NCBI GenBank assembly: GCA_937934645.1
Contig: CALGYZ010000071.1
Span: 14,640-78,639 of the forward strand
Direction: 5' to 3'
Length of the DNA: 64,000 bases
From: an uncultured Bacillaceae bacterium
GTDB lineage: Bacteria > Bacillota > Bacilli > Bacillales > Caldibacillaceae
The translations under genes were made by a program, and so were the position numbers. The notes under the pieces were generated by a model. The model was not told the origin of the DNA. It ran no database searches and saw only the letters and a list, made by a program, of their open reading frames with translations. Within the stretch, counting starts at the first letter, position 1. Each line of letters begins with the position of its first letter. Shown one piece after another: positions 9,004 to 17,373 of the stretch.

Positions 9004-11052
9004 TTACAGATAACGGTTCAGTTTGTAGTATAAAGAACGGATAGAAATGCCGAGTTCATCCGCTGTTTTTGTTTTATTTCCCCCGTTCTTTTTTAAAGTG
9101 TATAAAATGATTTTTTTCTCATACTGTTCCATTAATAAATATAGTGGCGTTGAATCCATACTATGATGATTTACGGTTTCCGGCCCGGTGCCCGGGTTAT
9201 GTTCAAGCGGAGGGAGATGTCCGATTTTGATTACTTTTTCATGCGCCCGCATAATGCTTATCGCCCGGCCCAAAACATTTTCTAATTCCCGTACATTTCC
9301 CGGCCAATTATAAGTTTGTAACAGGCGGATCGCATCTGCTGAAATGCCGGAAACATTTTTTCCGTATTCATGATTTAATTTGGCAATTAAACTTTTACAT
9401 AATAAAGGAATGTCATTCAGCCGCTCCCTCAAAGGAGGGATGCAGACAGGGATCCGATTCAACAATAGATACAAATCTTCCAGGAAATTTCCTCTTTCGA
9501 CTTCCCGCTCCAAATCCCGGTTCGTTGCCGCCATAATTTTCACATTGATCGGAACAGACTCCGTACCCCCGATACGGTAAATTTTCCTTCCCCGGAGAAC
9601 ACGCAGTAATTTTTCCTGCCCGTCGAGAGAAAGTTCATCAATTTTATCAAGAAAAATGCTTCCGTTGTTTGCCTTCTCATACAAACCTTTATTTCCTCGC
9701 CTGCCTGTACCGGAAAAAACATCTTTCTCATAACCGAACCATACTCTTTCCAACAAGAAATCTGAAATTTGTGCACAGTCAAAGCGGATAAACTTTTCAT
9801 CTTTCCTGTTACTTTCATTGTGTATGGCATGGGCAAACAAGTCTTTTCCTGTTCCGGGCTCTCCCATGAGCAATATACAGGCGGGAGTGTTGGCGCCAAT
9901 CCTTGCCTGATTTACAGCTTCCTTCATTTCTTCTGTATCGCAAGCAATATCGGCAAAAGTATATTTCGCCTCTTTCAAACGGATCCGTTCCTGTGCTTTT
10001 TCCAGCTCATCAGTCAATTCCCGGATTTCGGACATATCGTGCAGTATGCCGACGCTCCCCTTTATTTGGTCGTCCACAAGCACCGGTGAAACATTGACTT
10101 CGACTTCCTTCTGCCCGGGTCCGACGAACATTCTCACCCCGCGCAGCGGTTTTTTCGTTCTTAAAACATGCATATGCAAGCTTTCACCTTTATATATATC
10201 CAATGTAGGAATTTTACCGGTTATTTCCTTTTCCGTTAATCCGGTCATTCGTTTATAAGCAGGGTTTATTGCCAATCCTTTGCCTTGTTCATCAACAACA
10301 GAAATGGCATCAATGCTCGTATAAATTACAGTCTCCAACAAACTTTGAAGTTCCGTTGCTTTTGTTATGTGATTCGCAAATTCGAGAAAGCTGTCCATGT
10401 TTTCGAAAACCGAACAAATCCCATGAAAAGTCTCCTGGTTATCCATTAAGGGAATAACAGATAATACTGCCTTTTGACCGTTGGGAAAAATAAATTGCCG
10501 GTGTACACGCGGCTTTTTTGTTTTTAACGTTAACAAAATCTCACTTTGCGGAAAAAGGTTTTTTACGCTTTTTCCTATTACCTGCTCTTGCTCGAGCCCC
10601 GATAATTGTTCGGCAGCTTTGTTAAATACGGTAATTTTTCCGGTGTGATCGGTAATCATGACCCCGTTCCGGAAGGATTCAAAAGTAAGTCCATTCTTAA
10701 ATACTTTGTACCGGAGCCGGCCGATTAATTTTTCTTTTTCCTCCAACATGGTAACCACCATACTGGCTGCCGTTCCAGAAACGACAACGGAACTTTTTGC
10801 ATACTTTTGCAGATCCTTATAAATCTCTTCATCCCCACTAACGTCAAAAATAATATCGTATTTCTGACTAAATAAATACCGTTTCCAATCCGGACCGTAC
10901 GGGATACCTTCCTTTATGGCCAATTGTATGCCCGGAGCATTAATATTTTCGTCAATAATGACTCCTAAACATATGGACTTCAGATCTCTTAAAGCTTTTA
11001 ATAAAGCAACCCCGCTGTCTCCGGCACCAATTATCATAGCTATATACTGCAA
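9004..11052 (-). CDS. bkdR: BkdR-type regulator with degenerate sigma-54 activator domain
   Basis: This 682-residue protein has an N-terminal nucleotide-binding-like region (IIGAGDSGVALLKAL), two PAS domains (about 115-215 and 230-345), an AAA+ domain (about 370-590) and a C-terminal Fis-type HTH (GGNKTKTADELGIS). Walker A is intact (GEPGTGKD, 397-404). The sigma-54 contact loop GAFTGA reads DVFSGT (444-449), the Walker B glutamate is Lys470 (FLDK), and the arginine-finger segment reads NFLEDLYLLLN (522-532), with Leu where activators carry Arg. It probably no longer works as an ATP-driven sigma-54 activator. The TTG start has AGGAGGG 8-9 nt upstream. Context next to bcd supports the name. 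Confidence 0.85.
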   Translation of the reverse strand: MQYIAMIIGAGDSGVALLKALRDLKSICLGVIIDENINAPGIQLAIKEGIPYGPDWKRYLFSQKYDIIFDVSGDEEIYKDLQKYAKSSVVVSGTAASMVVTMLEEKEKLIGRLRYKVFKNGLTFESFRNGVMITDHTGKITVFNKAAEQLSGLEQEQVIGKSVKNLFPQSEILLTLKTKKPRVHRQFIFPNGQKAVLSVIPLMDNQETFHGICSVFENMDSFLEFANHITKATELQSLLETVIYTSIDAISVVDEQGKGLAINPAYKRMTGLTEKEITGKIPTLDIYKGESLHMHVLRTKKPLRGVRMFVGPGQKEVEVNVSPVLVDDQIKGSVGILHDMSEIRELTDELEKAQERIRLKEAKYTFADIACDTEEMKEAVNQARIGANTPACILLMGEPGTGKDLFAHAIHNESNRKDEKFIRFDCAQISDFLLERVWFGYEKDVFSGTGRRGNKGLYEKANNGSIFLDKIDELSLDGQEKLLRVLRGRKIYRIGGTESVPINVKIMAATNRDLEREVERGNFLEDLYLLLNRIPVCIPPLRERLNDIPLLCKSLIAKLNHEYGKNVSGISADAIRLLQTYNWPGNVRELENVLGRAISIMRAHEKVIKIGHLPPLEHNPGTGPETVNHHSMDSTPLYLLMEQYEKKIILYTLKKNGGNKTKTADELGISIRSLYYKLNRYL

Positions 11053-11081
11053 ATTTCAGCACCCTCCTGAAAACAAGATAC

Positions 11082-11110
11082 TTGACAAAATTACATTTTC
11101 TAACAATACT
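11082..11110 (+). promoter_or_regulatory. Sigma-A promoter for the DUF2627 gene
   Basis: A perfect -35 TTGACA (11082-11087) and -10 AATACT (11105-11110, 4 of 6) are separated by 17 bases, about 80 bases upstream of the GTG at 11191. Confidence 0.55.
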
Positions 11111-11190
11111 GCGGATATGGGAAACAAAACAGGGAGATGTTATTTAAATTTGTGTGTGGAGAGAAATTTGAGAATGAAAGGGGCAGGGTC

Positions 11191-11433
11191 GTGGCAAGAC
11201 TGATCGCTTTTTTGGTGATCTTATTACCTGGCATCGTTGCGGTCACAGGAATAAAGCTCATTCGTGACAGTTTTTTTCAAATTTTTCATTGGCCGTTTTC
11301 TGGTTTTTGGACGCAATGCTTTGGCGGAACGTTCATGTTCCTGGCCGGCAGCGCTTTTATAGGCGGATTTATCTATCACCGTGATAAAAAACGAAACAGG
11401 GTTAAAACGCGCCGGTTCAATTCATCACGGTAA
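11191..11433 (+). CDS. yqzF: Small membrane protein, DUF2627 / YqzF family
   Basis: This 80-residue protein has two predicted membrane segments (about residues 4-24 and 41-62) and a basic C-terminus. It resembles the YqzF/DUF2627 family found next to bkdR and yqiK in Bacillus; function is unknown. The GTG start was chosen because an AAAGGGG Shine-Dalgarno lies at suitable spacing. Its 3' end overlaps the 3' end of the convergent GDPD gene by nine bases, and no terminator separates them. Confidence 0.75.
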   Translation: MARLIAFLVILLPGIVAVTGIKLIRDSFFQIFHWPFSGFWTQCFGGTFMFLAGSAFIGGFIYHRDKKRNRVKTRRFNSSR

Positions 11434-12162
11434 AGCAGACAATTGATTTCTTATTTTTACGGCTTTTCCGGGGAAGTCGGTAATGACGGCAGATGTTTTT
11501 GCTTTCATAAACATGAATAAATCCTCTTTTTTGTTCACAGTATACGGACGGACCCGGATTCCGTACTTTTGCGACTGTTCAATGAGTGCTACTGACATGA
11601 CCTTATGGTGCGGATGAATCCCTTTAGCTCGAATGGCCTCGGCGTAAATCCATGGCATATACATTTTTTCGGAAAAAAGCGGAGCTGTTTCAATTTCAGG
11701 AGCCAGCCGGTAACAATAAACAATCGAATAATGATTAAAAGAGGACAAAATCACCCGCTCTTCCATTTTGTATTTTTTTATTAAATAAACGGTTTTTTCT
11801 TCCAGTTCATAATTTTCATGATAGCGGTTTTTTAACTCAATATTAGCAAGCATATCCGATTGTTTAAACCAGCAGAAAAATTCTTCCAGCGTCGGAACCG
11901 GCGCCTTGTATTGACCGTTTTGAAATTTGGCTCCTGCATTTAATCGTTTCAATTCTTTTAATGTCAGATCCCAGACGTATCCGCTTCCATCGGTTGTCCG
12001 GTTTACTTTTTCGTCGTGAAAGATCACAACTTCCCCGTCTTTTGTCAATTGAACATCCAATTCAATTCCATCCGCCCGTGCCCGCCTTGCCTCTTCAAAA
12101 GCGGGCATCGTATTTTCCGGGTGCGTGCCTTTTGAACCCCGATGACCGAAAATTAATGTCAT
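11425..12162 (-). CDS. yqiK: Glycerophosphodiester phosphodiesterase (YqiK-like)
   Basis: This 245-residue GDPD-family TIM barrel probably hydrolyses glycerophosphodiesters to glycerol-3-phosphate and an alcohol. The N-terminal catalytic motif HRGSKGTHPENTMPAF contains the catalytic His and Glu, IELDVQLTKDGEVVIFHDE gives the metal-binding Glu/Asp and second catalytic His, and IELKNRYHENYE follows. There is no signal peptide, so it is cytoplasmic. The ATG follows GGGTGGGATGA. Gene position next to spo0A matches B. subtilis yqiK. Its stop lies inside the 3' end of the convergent yqzF. Confidence 0.88.
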   Translation of the reverse strand: MTLIFGHRGSKGTHPENTMPAFEEARRARADGIELDVQLTKDGEVVIFHDEKVNRTTDGSGYVWDLTLKELKRLNAGAKFQNGQYKAPVPTLEEFFCWFKQSDMLANIELKNRYHENYELEEKTVYLIKKYKMEERVILSSFNHYSIVYCYRLAPEIETAPLFSEKMYMPWIYAEAIRAKGIHPHHKVMSVALIEQSQKYGIRVRPYTVNKKEDLFMFMKAKTSAVITDFPGKAVKIRNQLSALP

Positions 12163-12192
12163 TCATCCCACCCGACCAGAAAGAAAAATATG

Positions 12193-12236
12193 CCGGAAAA
12201 AAACATTTTTGATTCCTTCAAAAATGGTTTTTTCCG
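12193..12236 (-). terminator. Rho-independent terminator of spo0A
   Basis: A stem with CATTTTTGA paired to TCAAAAATG around a 5-nt loop is followed by seven T on the minus strand, directly after the spo0A stop. Confidence 0.9.
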
Positions 12237-12237
12237 T

Positions 12238-13032
12238 TCAGGAAGCCTGGTGTTCCAAACGTAATTTGTCCGCAACCATTGCAATAAATTCGCTGTTCGT
12301 CGGCTTAGCTTTTGACATGCTTACGGTATAACCGAACAAATTCGATATGGATTCGATATTCCCACGGGACCAGGCAACTTCAATGGCATGACGGATTGCC
12401 CGTTCAACACGGCTTGCGGTTGTATTATATTTTTTCGCAATATCCGGATATAAAACTTTGGTAATCGAACCGAGCAATTCAATATCGTTATACACCATGG
12501 AAATTGCTTCACGTAAGTATAAATATCCTTTAATATGTGCGGGAACGCCGATTTCGTGAATGATGCTCGTGATGCTGGCATCAAGGCTTTTCTTGGACTT
12601 TTTGTTTTCTGTTGAATTCGTTCCGCCGCTGTGGACCGCCGCACTCTTCGCATCATGGGAATCCGTCCGATAAACCTGCCGAATTTGATTAACCAGCTGC
12701 TCCATATCAAACGGTTTTAGTACAAAATACGACGCGCCCAATTCTACAGCTTTTTTCGTCACATCTTCCTGGCCAAAGGCTGTCAGCATAATAATTTTTG
12801 TCGGCAGATCTTTTTCCCTCAATTTTTCTAAGACCGCAATTCCATCGAGATGGGGCATAATGATATCAAGAAGTAGCACGTCAGGCTTTAACTTTTCAAC
12901 CATGGAAAGGCAATCCTGTCCGTTATAAGCAATGCCGACAATTTCAATGTCCTCCTGGTTATTTATGTAATCCTGTAACAACTGGATTAACTCTTTATTG
13001 TCGTCGACAATGCATAATTTTATTTTCTCCAC
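12238..13032 (-). CDS. spo0A: Spo0A, master regulator of sporulation
   Basis: This 264-residue response regulator, phosphorylated through the phosphorelay, binds 0A boxes to start sporulation. The receiver domain (1-125) has the acidic pair D10/D11, phospho-acceptor D56 (LLLDIIMPHLDG), T84-region LTAFGQ and K106-region VLKPFD. A variable linker (about 126-150) precedes the DNA-binding domain (150-264), with HNTTASRVERAIRHAIEVAW-like recognition region. It starts with GTG after AAGGGGG, as in B. subtilis. It lies downstream of spoIVB with its own sigma-H promoter. Confidence 0.97.
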   Translation of the reverse strand: MEKIKLCIVDDNKELIQLLQDYINNQEDIEIVGIAYNGQDCLSMVEKLKPDVLLLDIIMPHLDGIAVLEKLREKDLPTKIIMLTAFGQEDVTKKAVELGASYFVLKPFDMEQLVNQIRQVYRTDSHDAKSAAVHSGGTNSTENKKSKKSLDASITSIIHEIGVPAHIKGYLYLREAISMVYNDIELLGSITKVLYPDIAKKYNTTASRVERAIRHAIEVAWSRGNIESISNLFGYTVSMSKAKPTNSEFIAMVADKLRLEHQAS

Positions 13033-13067
13033 TTAACATCCCCCTTTTTTTGTATATGTATTGTAAC

Positions 13068-13097
13068 AATTTCGACAAATCGAATGAAAATTCCTTT
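13068..13097 (-). promoter_or_regulatory. Sigma-H promoter of spo0A with overlapping 0A box
   Basis: On the minus strand a -35 AAAGGAATT (13097-13089) matches the sigma-H consensus. Twelve bases later a -10-like GTCGAAATT (13076-13068) matches RnnGAATWW except at one position. A perfect Spo0A box TGTCGAA (13077-13071) overlaps the -10. This matches the known arrangement in which phosphorylated Spo0A acts on its own sporulation promoter. Confidence 0.75.
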
Positions 13098-13182
13098 AAT
13101 TTTTTTAAATTTGTGCCTTTTTATCTACGGTATTTTTTTCTACAATATATTACAACAAGTTCTAATTTATTCCGGTTTTAAT

Positions 13183-13212
13183 AAAAAAACGGGGAGCGCT
13201 TTTCCCCGTTTA
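13183..13212 (-). terminator. Rho-independent terminator of spoIVB
   Basis: The ACGGGGA / TCCCCGT stem is followed by seven T on the minus strand. The spoIVB stop codon lies at the foot of the stem. The spo0A promoter region begins downstream of it. Confidence 0.88.
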
Positions 13213-14484
13213 ACTCGCCTCGCTTTGTCCGGCATATATATTTAAGCCGGCCTCGTTTAACATCCATTCAATATGCACGCCATATCCGGAAGTCGGGTCA
13301 TTGACAAAAACATGTGTAACCGCCCCGATTAACTTTCCATCCTGAATAATTGGGCTTCCGCTCATCCCCTGAACGATCCCGCCTGTTTTTTCTAAGAGCC
13401 TCGGGTCGGTAATTTGGATGACCATTCCTTTTGTAGCAGGAAATTTTTGCGGAACCGAGCTGATGATCTCAATATCAAAAAGCTCCACTTTATCATGATC
13501 AACAACCGTTAATATTTTTGCCGGCCCCTTCTTAACCTGATGGGATAATGCAACGGGTAACGGTTTGTTGATTATGCCGTTGGACAAATCTTTGTTTAAT
13601 GTTCCGAATATTCCGAACTGGTTGTTTTTTTGAATGTTACCAATTATGTTTTTTTCGTTTAAAAATTTTGCCAGTTTTTCACCGGGAACACCGTTTTCAC
13701 CTTTTTGGATAGAGGTGACAGTTGATGGCACGATATATCCGTCTTTGACGACAATCGGCATCTTGGTATCCATATCTGAAATCACGTGACCGAGGGCACC
13801 GAATTTTTTCGTTCCGGGGTCATAAAAAGTCAAAGTACCAATCCCGGCTGCGGAATCTCGGATATATAATCCTAATTTAAATTTTTGATCGGTTCTATCT
13901 TTTTTCGGAACAAGTTCCGTGCGGAATTCCTCATTTTGGCGCTGGATGATAACCTGTAAGGGCTTTCCTTCGTTTCCTGCATTCTGGACAAAACGGCCGA
14001 CGTCTCCGATTGTTTCAATCGTTTTTCCGTTAATTTTTGTAATCAAATCACCTATTTTAATACCGGATTCTTCGCCCGGTGATACTTTCCCTGATTCCGT
14101 TTCCACCTGATGGTAACCGACGACTAAAACCCCTTTGGAATTTATTTTAACACCGATGGATTGTCCGCCCGGTATAACTTTAAAGTCCTTCAACACATTT
14201 ACATTTACCTTTTTGATCGGCACACCTGAAAAATCATAGGTCAGCTCCTTTAACCTGTCTTCCCGTCCGTCAATTTTTACCTCTTCTCCGATATGTTTAA
14301 ATTCCTGCTGACTTGACGAAACTTTTACATAGGATGTAGCAGGAAGTGTTATACTTTGGCCTTTAAACAAAGTAATTTCGTGCGGTAATTGCAAAATTTT
14401 TCCAACTGGTGTGAAAAAACCAATTAAAACGAAAGAAACAAGGAGAATCCAGCCTGTTATTTTTCTTATCGTGTCTGTCTTCAA
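13210..14484 (-). CDS. spoIVB: SpoIVB, sporulation serine peptidase (sigma-K checkpoint)
   Basis: This secreted PDZ protease of the S55 family is made in the forespore and signals to the SpoIVFB complex to activate pro-sigma-K. It has an N-terminal membrane anchor (about 15 residues after the start), a PDZ domain (GVKINSKGVLVVGYHQV to QNEEFRTELVPK) and a C-terminal S55 peptidase domain with the catalytic His in GALGHVISDMDT and Ser in VQGMSGSPIIQ. I place the start at TTG 14484, about nine bases after GAGGAGA. A GTG three codons upstream sits too close to that site. Its linkage to spo0A is conserved in spore formers. Confidence 0.95.
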   Translation of the reverse strand: MKTDTIRKITGWILLVSFVLIGFFTPVGKILQLPHEITLFKGQSITLPATSYVKVSSSQQEFKHIGEEVKIDGREDRLKELTYDFSGVPIKKVNVNVLKDFKVIPGGQSIGVKINSKGVLVVGYHQVETESGKVSPGEESGIKIGDLITKINGKTIETIGDVGRFVQNAGNEGKPLQVIIQRQNEEFRTELVPKKDRTDQKFKLGLYIRDSAAGIGTLTFYDPGTKKFGALGHVISDMDTKMPIVVKDGYIVPSTVTSIQKGENGVPGEKLAKFLNEKNIIGNIQKNNQFGIFGTLNKDLSNGIINKPLPVALSHQVKKGPAKILTVVDHDKVELFDIEIISSVPQKFPATKGMVIQITDPRLLEKTGGIVQGMSGSPIIQDGKLIGAVTHVFVNDPTSGYGVHIEWMLNEAGLNIYAGQSEAS

Positions 14485-14629
14485 TCGATTCACTCTCCTC
14501 GCTTCTGGTCCACACAAAGGTTACATTTATAATCTTGCCGTTTCAGCAGCCATTTATAATGTTGAAACATAAAAAAATAATGTAGAATGAGGTAAGTTTT
14601 TGAAAAGGAAACAGAGACAAATGAAGACA

Positions 14630-14667
14630 AAAAAAGAAAAGGGAGACGGCTGGCGTTCCCTTTTTAA
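14630..14667 (-). terminator. Rho-independent terminator of recN
   Basis: An AAAAGGGA / TCCCTTTT stem around a 12-nt loop is followed by CTTTTTTTG on the minus strand. The recN stop lies at the base of the stem. Confidence 0.85.
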
Positions 14668-16358
14668 ACCAATCGCTGTTTTAATTGCCGGGCCAGAGTG
14701 AGCATTTCTTTTGAATGCTCTTCTGTTGCGCTTGTAATCCGGGCACCTGAAATCATTCTTGCCAATTCTGAAATTTTTTCCTCTTCATTCAGCTCGTAGA
14801 TTATCGTTTCTGTTCTACCGTTCCGGATTTCTTTTTTAATGAAAAAGTGGTGGTCACTCATAGCGGCTACTTGAGGAAGGTGGGTAATGGAAAGGACTTG
14901 CGAACCGATGGAAATTTGGTAAATTTTTTCACCAATCGCCTGGGCGACCCGCCCGCCGACACCGGTATCCACTTCATCAAATATAATAGACGTAATTCCC
15001 TGATGTCTTGAAAAAATGGTTTTTAAACCAAGCATGATCCGGGACAATTCTCCTCCTGAAGCAATTTTTGTCAACGGTTTTAACGGTTCTCCCGGATTAG
15101 TGCTTATATAAAATTCAACTTGATCCATTCCGTCTGGATAAAAACGGTCATCCTCATTCTCATGGAACTTTACTTCAAAAACTGTTTTATCCATATAAAG
15201 ATCTTTCAGTTCTTTATGGATCGCGTGTTTTAATTTTTCTGCCGTTTGTTTCCGGACATTTGTCAAATGTTTACCTTCGACGATTAAATCTTTTTCAACA
15301 GACCGGAGTTTCTCCGTTAATTGATCAATATGACTTTCTTTATTCATAATAAAATCAATTTCTTCTTCCGCTTTAGCGGCGTATTCCAAAATTTCTTCAA
15401 TCGTTTCCCCGTATTTTCTTTTCAACTGGTGAATCTCATTTAACCTGCTCTCAATTTCATCAAGCCGGTTCGGATCATACTCGAATTGCTCAAGCTTGTC
15501 CCGCAATGTATGAGCAACATCTTCCAGTTGGTAATAACAATTGGAAACAATTTTATAAAGTTCCTCGTTTTCATCATCAAGCTGGACCGCTTCCTCCAAA
15601 TTTGTCAGCACAAGACCGATCCAGTCCAGCCCCTTATGCTCATCCTGCAATGCTTCGTAACTGGTTTTCAGTGCAGAAAACAATTTTTCATAATTCATGT
15701 ATTTTTTTCTTTCGCTTGCCAGTTGTTCATCCTCACCGATGGTCAAACCGGCATTGGTGATTTCATTCAGTTGAAACTGCAACAAATCGAGCCGCTGGGC
15801 CATGATTTGTTCATCTTTTGTAAGGGCGGCAATATCACGTTTAATTTTTTCATATTGGCGGTATATTGATTGATATTCCTCCAGCGCTTCCTCTATTTCC
15901 TTTCCTCCGAATTGATCAAGTAACGATAAATGATTTTTTGCATCCATTAACTCCTGGTTGTCATGTTGGCCGTGAATATCAACCAAATATCTGCCGATTT
16001 CCCGCAATGCTGCAATGGTTACCAGTTTTCCGTTCACGCGGCAAACACTTTTTCCTGATGCGTAAATATCCCGTCTGAGTACAATCATGCCGTCATCGCA
16101 ATCAATGCCGAATTCATTTAATATTTCTTCCGCCGGATGGGGAGGATCAACGAGAAACAAACCTTCGATTTCTGCTTTATCTTTTCCGTGTCTGACAAAA
16201 TCACTTGATCCTCTGCCGCCGATTAATAATTGAATAGCATCAATTATAATGGACTTTCCTGCACCAGTTTCTCCGGTCAGCACGGTAAAACCTTCTTTAA
16301 AAGATACCGAAACTGATTCAATGATCGCAAAATTTTTTATTGCAAGTTCAGCCAACAA
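14664..16358 (-). CDS. recN: DNA repair protein RecN
   Basis: This 564-residue SMC-like ATPase acts early in double-strand break repair. It has a Walker A in TGETGAGKSIIIDAI (about residue 30), a long central coiled coil (about 155-375), and a C-terminal half-ATPase with signature ASGGELSRIMLGLK and Walker B SIIFDEVDTGVGG, followed by the D-loop/His switch (LSITHLPQVAA). The start is TTG after AAAGGAGAGGG. It follows argR, as in B. subtilis, with only 22 bases between. Confidence 0.95.
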   Translation of the reverse strand: MLAELAIKNFAIIESVSVSFKEGFTVLTGETGAGKSIIIDAIQLLIGGRGSSDFVRHGKDKAEIEGLFLVDPPHPAEEILNEFGIDCDDGMIVLRRDIYASGKSVCRVNGKLVTIAALREIGRYLVDIHGQHDNQELMDAKNHLSLLDQFGGKEIEEALEEYQSIYRQYEKIKRDIAALTKDEQIMAQRLDLLQFQLNEITNAGLTIGEDEQLASERKKYMNYEKLFSALKTSYEALQDEHKGLDWIGLVLTNLEEAVQLDDENEELYKIVSNCYYQLEDVAHTLRDKLEQFEYDPNRLDEIESRLNEIHQLKRKYGETIEEILEYAAKAEEEIDFIMNKESHIDQLTEKLRSVEKDLIVEGKHLTNVRKQTAEKLKHAIHKELKDLYMDKTVFEVKFHENEDDRFYPDGMDQVEFYISTNPGEPLKPLTKIASGGELSRIMLGLKTIFSRHQGITSIIFDEVDTGVGGRVAQAIGEKIYQISIGSQVLSITHLPQVAAMSDHHFFIKKEIRNGRTETIIYELNEEEKISELARMISGARITSATEEHSKEMLTLARQLKQRLV

Positions 16359-16380
16359 ATTCGTTCCCTCTCCTTTGTCA

Positions 16381-17262
16381 CTACTCTAACAAATTGATGA
16401 TCCGGTGTTTAATAATTTCGGCTTCTTCATCTGTTTTTGCAATAATAAGACAGGTATCATCACCACATACCGTTCCGGCAATCTCCTCCCATTCCAGCTG
16501 GTCAATTAATATTCCGGCTGCATTGGCATTCCCGGGAACCGTTTTTAGGACAACGAGATGACCGGCTGTATTAATTTTCACGAGTACATCGACCAATAAC
16601 TTTTGCAGCTTTTCCTGCAAATTAAACTTTTGATCCTGGGAAATGCGGTATACATACCGGCCCTCATCAGACGGTACTTTCATTAAGTTTAACTCTTTCA
16701 TGTCCCGGGAAATCGTTGCCTGGGTCACGGCAAAGCCTTCCTGTCGCAATAAATTCACCAGTTCTTCCTGGGTTTGAATATCATGTTTCGTCACTAATTC
16801 GCGGATTTTTAGCTGCCTTAAGTTCATGATTTTATCTTTAATTTTTTTAGCATCCTCCGGAATATGGCCGACGATTAAACACGTATCATCACCACATACC
16901 GAACCGGCTATTTCATCCCACTCCAATTGGTCAATTAATATTCCGGCTGCATTGGCATTCCCGGGAATCGTTTTTAAGACGACAAGATTTCCGGCTGTAT
17001 TTATATCAACAAAGACATCAATCAATAATTTTTGCAGTTTTTCTTGCGGATTATGCCTTTGGTCTGATGGCAGACTGTATTTGTATTGTCCGTTTTCAGC
17101 AGGCACTTTTACAAGATGTAATTCTTTAATATCCCGAGAAACCGTCGCCTGTGTTACATTAAATCCGGCTTCCCGCAATAAATGAACTAAATGATCCTGG
17201 GTTTCAATATTATATTTTGCAATTAATTCACGGATTTTTAAATGACGTTGCCTCTTGCTCAT
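16381..17262 (-). CDS. argR: Tandem fusion of two arginine repressors (double ArgR/AhrC)
   Basis: ArgR/AhrC proteins are about 150 residues and form arginine-dependent hexamers that control arginine biosynthesis and catabolism. This protein has 293 residues: two complete ArgR copies joined in frame with a 143-residue period. Each copy has the winged-helix DNA-binding motif (S42-R43 and S185-R186, in QATVSRDIKEL and QATISRDMKEL), the PGNANAAGILIDQLEW core, and the arginine-binding CGDDTCLI (123-130 and 266-273). By hand count the copies share 96 of 140 aligned residues (about 69%). An internal ATG at codon 146 could start the second copy, but it lacks a well-placed Shine-Dalgarno. The first ATG has AGGTGAAG upstream. 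Position before recN is that of ahrC. Confidence 0.93.
   Translation of the reverse strand: MSKRQRHLKIRELIAKYNIETQDHLVHLLREAGFNVTQATVSRDIKELHLVKVPAENGQYKYSLPSDQRHNPQEKLQKLLIDVFVDINTAGNLVVLKTIPGNANAAGILIDQLEWDEIAGSVCGDDTCLIVGHIPEDAKKIKDKIMNLRQLKIRELVTKHDIQTQEELVNLLRQEGFAVTQATISRDMKELNLMKVPSDEGRYVYRISQDQKFNLQEKLQKLLVDVLVKINTAGHLVVLKTVPGNANAAGILIDQLEWEEIAGTVCGDDTCLIIAKTDEEAEIIKHRIINLLE
16499..16538 (-). repeat. 40-base exact direct repeat, second argR copy
   Basis: These 40 bases are identical to 16928-16967, exactly 429 bases (143 codons) away, and encode part of the PGNANAAGILIDQ segment in both ArgR copies. The perfect match within otherwise diverged copies suggests gene conversion or strong constraint at nucleotide level. 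Confidence 0.9.
16928..16967 (-). repeat. 40-base exact direct repeat, first argR copy
   Basis: This is the partner of 16499-16538 in the first ArgR copy. Surrounding bases diverge at third codon positions. Confidence 0.9.
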
Positions 17263-17336
17263 TTCTTCACCTGCTTAACAGTCTGATTATTGGTCCACAG
17301 TTTTATTGTACATAAAAAAATCGGAATAAATAAAGA

Positions 17337-17372
17337 AAAAACGAAAAAGAGAGGATCATCCGTCCCCTCTTT
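17337..17372 (-). terminator. Rho-independent terminator of the tlyA-family gene
   Basis: An AAAGAG / CTCTTT stem extended by GGA/TCC with one mismatch is followed by CTTTTTCGTTTTTT on the minus strand, just after the stop at 17374. Confidence 0.7.
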
Positions 17373-17373
17373 G

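Noticed and set aside
14518..14600. Sigma-G promoter for spoIVB
   Set aside because: A CATTATA -10-like string is present, but no fitting -35 at 17-18 bases was found, so it is not listed as a feature.
16381..17262. Assembly duplication as the explanation of the double argR
   Set aside because: The two copies differ in about 31% of aligned residues and at many silent sites, which an assembly error would not create.
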